Shown: piece after piece, positions 50,927 to 62,290 of the stretch
How positions within the stretch are numbered: position 1 is the first letter of the stretch
Layout: the number at the start of each line of letters is the position of its first letter
Source: Hydractinia symbiolongicarpus
Taxonomy: Eukaryota; Cnidaria; Hydrozoa; Anthoathecata; Hydractiniidae
NCBI RefSeq assembly: GCF_029227915.1
Contig: NC_079885.1
Location: 28,647,001-28,711,000 of the forward strand
Length of the DNA: 64,000 nt
Reading direction: 5' to 3'
Made by a program: the position numbers and the translations under genes
Notes under the pieces: model-generated
Seen by the model: only the letters and a program-made list of their open reading frames with translations
Databases searched by the model: none
What the model was told of the DNA's origin: nothing

Positions 50927-53900
50927 GAATGTTATTTCTTGGGTCCAATTGTCTCACTTATCACATTTATAAAGTCACAGTCCAAAATCAGTTCAATTAA
51001 TTCCCACAGTCAATCGTTTCACTTTTAAAAGCGATACAACCTAGTATTACCAGAAAAATATCACTTAATACATGTTGGTACGAATATGTGACGCAACCGT
51101 TGTAACTCAAATGGACTGATACCGTTAGAAAGTCATTGAAATGTGTTTTTTGAAACTGCCTCTCTTTCTCCAACGCGCGCTAACGGCCAGGATTGGTCCC
51201 ACAGTAAGAAATGACATATTTATCTAAATTTTTAAATGAAGTACTACCACAGCGCCAAGTGAAATCGGTAAATTCCAGCAATCATGTCAAATTAAGAAGA
51301 ATTTTATTTCTTGGGTCCATTTGGCTCACTTATCAGATTTATAAGGTCACAGTCCAAAGTTACTTCCAGTAAGTCCCAGAGTCAATCGTTTCACTGTTAA
51401 AAGCGATAAAACTTAGTAATATCGGAAAAAAATCAGTAATTACATGTTGGTACGAACATGTGACGCAACCGTTGTAACTCAAGCGGATTGATGCTGTTAG
51501 AAAGACATTGAAATGTAGTTTTTAAAACTGTCTCTATTTCTTCAGCGCGCGATAACGACCAGGATTGGTCCCACAGTAAAAAATGACTTATTTTATATAA
51601 ATTTTTAAATGAAGTGCTACCACAACGCCCAGTGTAATCGCTGAGTTCCGGCAATCATGTCAAATTAAGAAGAATGTTATTCCTTGGAGTTCAATTGGCT
51701 CATTTATCACTTTTAGGAGGTCAAAGTCCAGAATCACTTTAATTAAGTCCCACAGTCAATCGTTTCACTGTTAAAAGCGATACAACTTAGTAATACCGGA
51801 AAAAAATCACTAAGTACATGTTGGTACGAATACGTGACGCAACTGTTGTAACTCAAACGGATTGACACCGTTAGAAAGTCAATGAAATGTAGTTTCTGAA
51901 AATGTTTCTATTTCTTCAGCGCGTGCTAACGGCTAGGATTGTTCCCACAGTACAAAATGACTTATTTATCTAAACTTTTATATAAAGCACTACCACAGCG
52001 CCCTGTGAAATCGGTAAATTCCAGCAATCATGTCAAATTAAGAAGAATGTTATTTCTTGGGTCCAATTGTCTCACTTATCACATTTATAAAGTCACAGTC
52101 CAAAATCAGTTCAATTAATTCCCCAGTCAATCGTTTCACTGTTAAAAGCGATACAACCTAGTATTACCAGAAAAATATCAATTAATACATGTTGGTACGA
52201 ATATGTGACGCAACCGTTGTAACTCAAGCGCATTGATACCGTTAGAAAGTCATTGAAATGTAGTTTTTGAAAATGTTTCTATTTCTTCAACGCGCGCTCA
52301 CGGCTAGGTTTGGTCCCACAGTACAAAATGACTTATTTATCTAAACTTTCAAATAAAACGCTACCACAGCGCCCAGCGAATCGGTAAATTCCAGCAATCA
52401 TGTCAAATTAAGAAGAATGTTATTCCTTGGGTCCAGTTGTCTCATTTATCACATTTATGAGGTCAAAGTCCAAAATCAGTTCAATTAAGTCCCACAGTCA
52501 ATCCTTTCACTGTTAAAAGCAATGCAACCTAGTAATATGGGAAAAAAATCATTAAGTACTTGTTGGTACGAATATGTGACGCAACCGTTGTAGTTAGAAT
52601 GGACTGATACCGTTAGAAAGTCAATGAAATATAGTATATTAAACTGTCTCTATTTCTTCAGTGTGCACTAACGTCTAGGATTGGTCCCACAGTAAAAAAT
52701 GTCTTATTTTATCTAAATTATTAAGTGAAGCGCTACCATTGGGCCGAGTGTAATCGCTGAATTGCAGCAATCATGTCTAATTAAGAAGAATGTTATTTCT
52801 TGGAGTCCAATTGGCTCATTTATCACATTTATAAGGTCACTGTCCAGAATCACTTCAATTAAGTCCCACAGTCAATCGTTTCACTGTTAAAAGCGATACA
52901 ACCTAGTATTACCAGAAAAATATCACTAAATACATGTTGGTACGAATATGTGACGCAACCGTTGTAACTCAAACGGACTGACATCGTTAGAAAGTCAATG
53001 AAATGTAGTTTTTGAAAATGTTTCTATTTCTTCAACGCGCGCTCACGGCTAGGTTTGGTCCCACAGTACAAAATGACTTATTTATCTAAACTTTCAAATA
53101 AAACGCTACCACAGCGCCCAGCGAATCGGTAAATTCCAGCAATCATGTCAAATTAAGAAGAATGTTATTCCTTGGGTCCAGTTGTCTCATTTATCACATT
53201 TATGAGGTCAAAGTCCAAAATCAGTTCAATTAAGTCCCACAGTCAATCCTTTCACTGTTAAAAGCAATGCAACCTAGTAATATGGGAAAAAAATCATTAA
53301 GTACTTGTTGGTACGAATATGTGACGCAGCCGTTGTAGTTAGAACGGACTGATACCGTTAGAAAGTCAATGAAATATAGTATTTAAAACTGTCTCTATTT
53401 CTTCAGTGTGCGCTAACGTCTAGGATTGGTCCCACAGTAAAAAATGTCTTATTTTATCTAAATTATTAAGTGAAGAGCTACCATTGGGCCGAGTGTAATC
53501 GCTGAATTGCAGCAATCATGTCTAATTAGGAAGAATGATATTTCTTGGAGTCCAATTGGCTCATTTATCACATTTATAAGGTCACAGTCCAGAATCACTT
53601 CAATTAAGTCCCACAGTCAATCGTTTCACTGTTAAAAGCGATACATCTTAGTAATATCGGAAAAAAATCACTAAATACATGTTGGTACAAATATGTGACG
53701 CAAACGTTGTAAGTCAAGCGAATTGAAATCGTTAGAAAGTCAATGAAATGTAGTTTTTGAAAATGTTTCTATTTCTTCAACGCGCGCTAACGGCTAGGAT
53801 TGGTCCCACAGTACAAAATGACTTATTTATCTTAGCTTTTTAAAAAAAAGCTTCCACAGAGCCCAGCGAAATCGGTAAATTCCAGCAATCATGTCAAATT

Positions 53901-54939
53901 AAGAAGAATGTTATTTCTTGGGTCCAATTGTCTCACTTATCACATTTATAAGGTCACAGTCCAAAATCAGTTCAATTAAGTCCCACAGTCCATCGTTTCA
54001 CTGTTAAAAGCGATGCATCCTAGTAATATCGGAATACTATCGCTAAATACATGTTGGTACGAATATGTGTCGCAAAGTCAATGAAATGTAGTATTTGAAA
54101 CTGTCTCTATTTCTTCAGCGCGCACCAACGGCTAGGATTGGTCCCACAGTAAAAAAATGACTTATTTTATGTAAATTTTTAAGTGAAGCGCTACCATAGG
54201 GCCGAGTGTAATCGCTGAATTCCTGCAATCTTGTCAAATTAAGAAGAATGTTATTCTTTGGGTCCAATGGTCTCATTTATCACATTTATGAGGTCAAAGT
54301 CCAAAATCAGTTCAATTAAGTCCCACAGTCAATCCTTTCACTGTTAAAAGCAATGCAACCTAGTAATATGGGAAAAAAATCATTAAGTACTTGTTGGTAC
54401 GAATATGTGACGCAACCGTTGTAGTTAGAACTGACTGATACCGTTAGAAAGTCAATGAAATATAGTATTTAAAACTGTCTCTATTTCTTCACTGTGCGCT
54501 AACGTCTAGGATTGGTCCCACAGTAAAAAATGTCTTATTTTATCTAAATTATTAAGTGAAGCGCTACCATTGGGGCGAGTGTAATCGCTGAATTGCAGCA
54601 ATCATGTCAAATTAAGAAGAATGTTATTTCTTGGGTCCAATTGTCTCACTTATCACATTTATAAGGTCACAGTCCAAAATCAGTTTAATTAAGTCCCACA
54701 GTCCATCGTTTCACTGTTAAAAGCGATGCATCCTAGTAATATCCGAATACTATCGCTAAATACATGTTGGTACGAATATGTGACGAAAAGTCAATGAAAT
54801 GTAGTATTTGAAACTGTTTCTATTTCTTCAGCGCGCACCAACGGCTAGGATTGGTCCCACAGTAAAGAAATGACTTATTTTATGTAAATTTTTAAGTGAA
54901 GCGCTACCATAGAGCCGAGTGTAATCGCTGAATTCCAGC
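50927..54939 (-). repeat. Satellite with a 2-monomer repeat (745 bp) and deleted monomers
   Basis: A two-monomer unit repeats at 745 bp: CGCGCGCTCACGG at 52291 and 53036, and ATTGCAGCAATCATGTCTAATTA near 52763 and 53508. Two further monomers (near 54072 and 54785) carry the 34-bp loss of the AACGG/CCGTT triplet. No other content is seen. Confidence 0.7.
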
Positions 54940-57549
54940 AATCATGTCAAATTAAGAAGAATGTTATTCTTTGGGTCCAATTGTCTCATTTATCACATTT
55001 ATGAGGTCAAAGTCCAAAATCTGTTCAATTAAGTCCCACAGTCAATCCTTTCACTGTTAAAAGCGATGCAACCTAGTAAAGTCAGAAAAATATCGCTAAA
55101 TGCATGTTGTACGAATATGTGACGCAACCGTTGTAATTGAAACGGACTGATACCGTTAGAGAGTCAATGAAATGTAGTTTTTAAAACTGTTTCTCTTTCT
55201 TCAGCGCGCGATAAAGGCCAGGATTGGTCCCACAGTAAAAAAAGACTTATTTTATATAAATTTTTAAATGAAGTGCTACCACAACGCCACCTGTAATCGC
55301 TGAGTTCCGGCAATCATGTCAAATTAAGAAGAATGTTATTCCTTGCAGTTCAATTGGCTCATTTGTCACATTTAGGAGGTCAAAGTCCAGAATCACTTTA
55401 ATTAAGTCCCACAGTCAATCGTTTCACTCTTAAAAGCGATACAACTTAGTAATATCGGAAACAAATCACTAAATACATGTTGGTACGAATATGTGACGCA
55501 ACTGTTGTAACTCAAACGGATTGACACCGTTAGAAAGTCAATGAAATGTAGTTTTTGAAAATGTTTCTATTTCTTCAACGCGCGCTCACGGCTAGGTTTG
55601 GTCCCACAGTACAAAATGACTTATTTATCTAAACTTTTTAATAAAACGTTACCACAGCGCCCAGCGAATCGGTAAATTCCAGCAATCATGTCAAATTAAG
55701 AAGAATGTTATTCCTTGGGTCCAGTTGTCTCATTTATCACATTTATGAGGTCAAAGTCCAAAATCAGTTCAATTAAGTCCCACAGTCAATCCTTTCACTG
55801 TTAAAAGCAATGCAACCAAGTAATATTGGAAAAAAATCATTAAGTACTTGTTGGTACGAATATGTGACGCAACCGTTGTAGTTAGAACGGACTGATACTG
55901 TTAGAAAGTCAATGAAATGTAGTATTTAAAACTGTCTCTATTTCTTCAGTGTGCGCTAACGTCTAGGATTAGTCCCACAGTAAAAAATGTCTTTATTTAT
56001 CTAAATTATTAAGTGAAGCGCTACCATTGGGCCGAGTGTAATCGCTGAATTGCAGCAATCATGTCAAATTAAGAAGAATGTTATTTCTTTCAGTCCAATT
56101 GGCTCATTTATCACATTTATAAGGTCACAGTCCAGAATCACTTCAATTAAGTCCCACAGTCAATCGCTTCACTGTTAAAAGCGATCCATCTTAGTAATAT
56201 CGGTAAAAAAATCACTAAATACATGTTGGTACGAATATGTGACGCAAACGTTGTAAGTCAAGCGGATTGAAATCATTAGAAAGTCAATGAAATGTAGTTT
56301 TTGAAAATGTTTCTATTTCTTCAACGCGCGCTCACGGCTAGGATTGGTCCCACAGTCCAAAATGACTTATTTATCTAAACTTTTTTAAAAAAAGCTACCA
56401 CAGAGCCCAGCGAAATCGGTAAATTCCAGCAATCATGTCAAATTTGGAAGAATGTTATTTCTTGGGTCCAATTGTCTCACTTATCACATTTATAAGGTCA
56501 CAGTCCAGAATCACTTCAATTAAGTCCCACAGGCAATCGTTTCACTGTCAAAAGCAATACAACTTAGTAATATCGGAAAAAAATCACTAAATACATGTTG
56601 GTACAAATATGTGACGTAACCGTTGTAGTTGAAACGGACTGATACCCTTAGAAAGTCAATGAAATGTAGTATTTGAAACTGTCTCTATTTCTTCAGCGCG
56701 CTCCAACGGCTAGGATTGGTCCCACAGTAAAAAAGGACTTATTTTATAAAAATTTTTAAGTGAAGCGCTACCACAGCGCCCAGTGAAATTGGTAAATTCC
56801 AGCAATCATGTCATGGTAAGAAGAATGTAATTTCTTGGGTCAAATTGTCTCACTTATCAAATTTATAAGGTCACAGTCCAAAATAAGTTCAATTAAGTCC
56901 CACAGTCCATCGTTTCACTGTTAAAAGCGATACAACTTAGTAATATCGGAAAAAAATCACTAAGTACATGTTGGTACGAATACGTGACGCAACTGTTGTA
57001 ACTCAAACGGATTGACACCGTTAGAAAGTCAATGAAATGTAGTTTCTGAAAATGTTTCTATTTCTTCAGCGCGTGCTAACGGCTAGGATTGTTCCCACAG
57101 TACAAAATGACTTATTTATCTAAACTTTTATATAAAGCGCTACCACAGCGCCCTGTGAAATCGTTAAATTCCAGCAATCATGTCAAATTAAGAAGAATGT
57201 TATTTCTTGGGGTCCATTTGGCTCAATTATCACATTTATAAGGTCACAGTGCAAAGTTACTTCAATTAAGTCCCAGAGTCAATCGTTTCACTGTTAAAAG
57301 CGATACAACTTAGTAATATCGGAAAAAAATCACTAAACACATGTTGGTACAAATATGTGACGCAACCGTTGTAACTCAAGCGCATTGATACCGTTAGAAA
57401 GTCATTGAAATGTAGTTTTTAAAACTGTCTCTATTTCTTTAGCGCGCGATAACGGCTAGGATTGGTCCTACAGTAAGAAACGACTTATTTATTTAAATTT
57501 TTTAATGAAGTGCTACCACAACGCCCAGTGTAATCGCTGAGTTCCGGCA
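54940..57549 (-). repeat. Higher-order repeat, 7 monomers (2610 bp), copy 1
   Basis: The unit is marked by ATGTTATTCTTTGGGTCC (54961), CGCGCGCTCACGGCTAGGTTTG (55579), a CTTTTTTAAAAAAAGCTACC monomer (near 56380) and a GATACCCTTAG monomer (near 56640). Every marker recurs about 2610 bp later. Confidence 0.85.
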
Positions 57550-60531
57550 ATCATGTCAAATTAAGAAGAATGTTATTCTTTGGGTCCAATTGTCTCATTT
57601 ATCACATTTATGAGGTCAAAGTCCAAAATCTGTTCAATTAAGTCCCACAGTCAATCCTTTCACTGTTAAAAGCGATGCAACCTAGTAAAATCAGAAAAAT
57701 ATCGCTAAATGCATGTTGGTACGAATATGTGACGCAACCGTTGTAATTGAAACGGACTGATACCGTTAGAAAGTCAATGAAATGTAGTTTTTAAAACTGT
57801 TTCTCTTTCTTCAGCGCGCGATAACGGCCAGGATTGGTCCCACAGTAAAAAATGACTTATTTTATATAAATTTTTAAATGAAGTGCTACCACAACGCCCA
57901 GTGTAATCGCTGAGTTCCGGCAATCATGTCAAATTAAGAAGAATGTTATTCCTTGGAGTTCAATTGGCTCATTTATCACATTTAGGAGGTCAAAGTCCAG
58001 AATCACTTTAATTAAGTCCCACAGTCAATCGTTTCACTGTTAAAAGCGATACAACTTAGTAATATCGGAAACAAATCACTAAATACATGTTGGTACGAAT
58101 ATGTGACGCAACCGTTGTAACTCAAGCGGACTGATACCGTTAGAAAGTTATTGAAATGTAGTTTTTAAAAATGTTTCTATTTCTTCAACGCGCGCTCACG
58201 GCTAGGTTTGCTCCCACAGTACAAAATGACTTATTTATCTAAACTTTTAAATAAAACGTTACCACAGCGCCCAGCGAATCGGTAAATTCCAGCAATTATG
58301 TCAAATTAAGAAGAATGTTATTCCTTGGGTCCAGTTGTCTCATTTATCACATTTATGAGGTCAAAGTCCAAAATCAGTTCAATTAAGTCCCACAGTCAAT
58401 CCTGTCACTGTTAAAAGCAATGCAACCAAGTAATAGTGGAAAAAAATCATTAAGTACTTGTTGGTACGAATATGTGACGCAACCGTTGTAGTTAGAACGG
58501 ACTGATACCGTTAGAAAGTCAATGAAATGTAGTATTTAAAACTGTCTCTATTTCTTCAGTGTGCGCTAACGTCTAGGATTAGTCCCACAGTAAAAAATGT
58601 CTTATTTTATCTAAATTATTAAGTGAAGCGCTACCATTGGGCCGAGTGTAATCGCTGAATTGCAGCAATCATGTCAAATTAAGAAGAATGTTATTTCTTT
58701 CAGTCCAATTGGCTCATTTATCACATTTATAAGGTCACAGTCCAGAATCACTTCAATTAAGTCCCACAGTCAATCGCTTCAATGTTAAAAGCGATCCATC
58801 TTAGTAATATCGGTAAAAAAATCACTAAATACATGTTGGTACAAATATGTGACGCAAACGTTGTAAGTCAAGCGGATTGAAATCATTAGAAAGTCAATGA
58901 AATGTAGTTTTTGAAAATGTTTCTATTTCTTCAACGCGCGCTCACGGCTAGGATTGGTCCCACAGTCCAAAATGACTTATTTATCTAAACTTTTTTAAAA
59001 AAAGCTACCACAGAGCCCAGCGAAATCGGTAAATTCCAGCAATCATGTCAAATTAAGAAGAATGTTATTTCTTGGGTCCAATTGTCTCACTTATCACATT
59101 TATAAGGTCACAGTCCAGAATCACTTCAATTAAGTCCCACAGGCAATCGTTTCACTGTCAAAAGCAATACAACTTAGTAATATCGGAAAAAAATCACTAA
59201 ATACATGTTGGTACAAATATGTGACGTAACCGTTGTAGTTGAAACGGACTGATACCCTTAGAAAGTCAATGAAATGTAGTATTTGAAACTGTCTCTATTT
59301 CTTCAGCACGCTCCAACGGCTAGGATTGGTCCCACAGTAAAAAAGGACTTATTTTACAAAAATTTTTAAGTGAAGCGCTACCACAGCGCCCAGTGAAATT
59401 GGTAAATTCCAGCAATCATGTCAAGGTAAGAAGAATGTAATTTCTTGGGTCAAATTGTCTCACTTATCACATTTATAAGGTCACAGTCCAAAATAAGTTC
59501 AATTAAGTTCCACAGTCCATCGTTTCACTGTTAAAAGCGATGCATCCTAGTAATATCCGAATACTATCGCTAAATACATGTTGGTACGAATATGTGACGC
59601 AACCGTTGTAACTCAAACGGATTTATGCCGCCAGAAGGTCAATGAAATGTAGTCTTTGCAACTGTTCCTATTTATTCAGCGCGTGCTATCGGCCAGGATT
59701 GGTCCTACAGTAAAAAATGACTGTTTTTATATAAATTTTTAAGTGAAGCGCTACCATTGGGCCGAGTATAATCGCTGAATTCCAGCAATCATGTCAAATT
59801 AAGAAGAATGTTATTCCTTGGAGTCCAATTGGCTCATTTATTACATTTATAAGGTCACAGTCCAGAATCACTTCAATTAAGTCCCACAGGCAATCGTTTC
59901 ACTGTCAAAAGCAATACAACTTAGTAATATCGGAAAAAAATCACTAAATACATGTTGGTACGAATATGTGACGCAAACGTTGTAAGTCAAGCGGATTGAA
60001 ATCATTAGAAAGTCAATGAAATGTAGTTTCTGAAAATGTTTCTATTTCTTCAGCGCGTGCTAACGGCTAGGATTGTTCCCACAGTACAAAATGACTTATT
60101 TATCTAAACTTTTATATAAAGCGCTACCACAGCGCCCTGTGAAATCGTTAAATTCCAGCAATCATGTCAAATTAAGAAGAATGTTATTTCTTGGGGTCCA
60201 TTTGGCTCAATTATCACATTTATAAGGTCACAGTGCAAAGTTACTTCAATTAAGTCCCAGAGTCAATCGTTTCACTGTTAAAAGCGATACAACTTAGTAA
60301 TATCGGAAGAAAATCACTAAACACATGTTGGTACGAATATGTGACGCAACCGTTGTAACTCAAGCGCATTGATACCGTTAGAAAGTCATTGAAATGTAGT
60401 TTTTAAAACTGTCTCTATTTCTTTAGCGCGCGATAACGGCTAGGATTGGTCCCACAGTAAGAAACGACTTATTTATTTAAATTTTTAAATGAAGTGCTAC
60501 CACAACGCCCAGTGTAATCGCTGAGTTCCGG
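57550..60531 (-). repeat. Higher-order repeat, copy 2 with one extra monomer (2983 bp)
   Basis: It matches copy 1 at +2610 until about 59540. It then carries one additional monomer of the GGATTTATGCCGCC subtype (59615-59990) and rejoins the copy-1 order at about +2983. This is a direct case of one monomer gained in one higher-order copy. Confidence 0.82.
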
Positions 60532-62290
60532 CAATCATGTCAAATTAAGAAGAATGTTATTCTTTGGGTCCAATTGTCTCATTTATCACATTTATGAGGT
60601 CAAAGTCCAAAATCTGTTCAATTAAGTCCCACAGTCAATCCTTTCACTGTTAAAAGCGATGCAACGTAGTAAAATCAGAAAAATAGCGCTAAATGCATGT
60701 TGGTACGAACATGTGACGCAACCGTTGTAATTGAAACGGACTGATACCGTTAGAAAGTCAATGAAATGTAGTTTTTAAAACTGTTTCTCTTTCTTCAGCG
60801 CGCGATAACGGCCAGGATTGGTCCCACAGTAAAAAATGACTTATTTTATATAAATTTTTAAATGAAGTGCTACCACAACGCCCAGTGTAATCGCTGAGTT
60901 CCGGCAATCATGTCAAATTAAGAAGAATGTTATTCCTTGGAGTTCAATTGGCTCATTTATCACATTTAGGAGGTCAAAGTCCAGAATCACTTTAATTAAG
61001 TCCCACAGTCAATCCTTTCACTGTTAAAAGCGATACAACTTAGTAATATCGGAAAGAAATCACTAAGTACATGTTGGTACGAATACGTGACGCAACTGTT
61101 GTAACTCAAACGGATTGACACCGTTAGAAAGTCAATGAAATGTAGTTTCTGAAACTGTTCCTATTTATTCAGCGCGTGCTAACGGCCAGGATTGGTCCCA
61201 CAGTAAAAAATGACTTATTTTATATAAATTTTTAAGTGAAGGGCTACCATGGGGCCGAGTGTAATCGCTGAATTCCAGCAATCATGTCAAATTAAGAAGA
61301 ATGTTATTCCTTGGAGTCCAATTGGCTCATTTATCACATTTATAAGGTCACAGTACAGAATCACGTCAATTAAGTCCCACAGTCAATCGTTTCACTGTTA
61401 AAAGCGATACAACTTAGTAATATCGGAAACAAATCACTAAATACATGTTGGTACGAACATGTCACGCTACTGTTGTAACTCAAACGGATTGACAGCGTTA
61501 GAAAGTCAATGAAATGTAGTTTTTGAAAATGTTTCTATTTCTTCAACGCGCGCTCACGGCTAGGTTTGGTCCCACAGTACAAAATGACTTATTTATCTAA
61601 ACTTTTATATAAAGCGCTACCACAGCGCCCTGTGAAATCGTTAAATTCCAGCAATCATGTCAAATTAAGAAGAATGTTATTTCTTGGGGTCCATTTGGCT
61701 CAATTATCACATTTATAAGGTCACAGTGCAAAGTTACTTCAATTAAGTCCCACAGTCAATCGCTTCACTGTTAAAAGCGATACATCTTAGTAATATCGGT
61801 AAAAAAATCACTAAATACATGTTGGTACGAATATGTGACGCAAACGTTGTAAGTCAAGCGGATTGAAATCATTAGAAAGTCAATGAAATGTAGTTTTTGA
61901 AAATGTTTCTATTTCTTCAACGCGCGCTCACGGCTAGGATTGGTCCCACAGTACAAAATGACTTATTTATCTAAACTTTTTTAAAAAAAGCTACCACAGA
62001 GCCCACCGAAATCGGTAAATTTCAGCAATCATGTCAAATTAAGAAGAATGTTATTTCTTGGGTCCAATTGTCTCACTTATCACATTTATAAGGTCACAGT
62101 CCAGAATCACTTCAATTAAGTCCCACAGGCAATCGTTTCACTGTCAAAAGCAATACAACTTAGTAATATCGGAAAAAAATCACTAAATAGATGTTGGTAC
62201 AAATATGTGACGTAACCGTTGTAGTTGAAACGGACTGATACCCTTAAAAAGTCAATGAAATGTAGTATTTGAAGCTGTCTCTATTTCTTC
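60532..62290 (-). repeat. Higher-order repeat, partial copy 3, cut by the inversion junction
   Basis: It starts with the same ATGTTATTCTTTGGGTCC marker (60553). It keeps the CTCACGGCTAGGTTTG and CTTTTTTTAAAAAAAGC monomers, though not in full register. It breaks off at TTTCTTC (62290), where copies 1 and 2 continue AGC.CGCTCCAACGG. Confidence 0.75.

Larger units (their letters stand above)
21054..62290 (-). repeat. Satellite array, reverse orientation (41 kb inverted block)
   Basis: About 110 monomers of the same 372-bp family occur here, each the reverse complement of those in 1-12397: the phase runs ATGACTTATTTATCTAAA, then CGCCCAGTG, then AATTAAGTCCCACAGTC. Nothing but satellite and one 69-bp insert is present. 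Several higher-order units of different size lie side by side. The block ends at TTTCTTC (62290), where forward satellite resumes at once. Short minus-strand frames (for example 33864-34148 and its identical copy at 38704-38988) open with TTG codons and are repeat artefacts. Confidence 0.97.

Noticed and set aside
51433-51654. 73-codon minus-strand frame in the inverted array
   Set aside because: It is satellite sequence with no domain, and neighbouring monomers of the same subtype carry stops or shifts.
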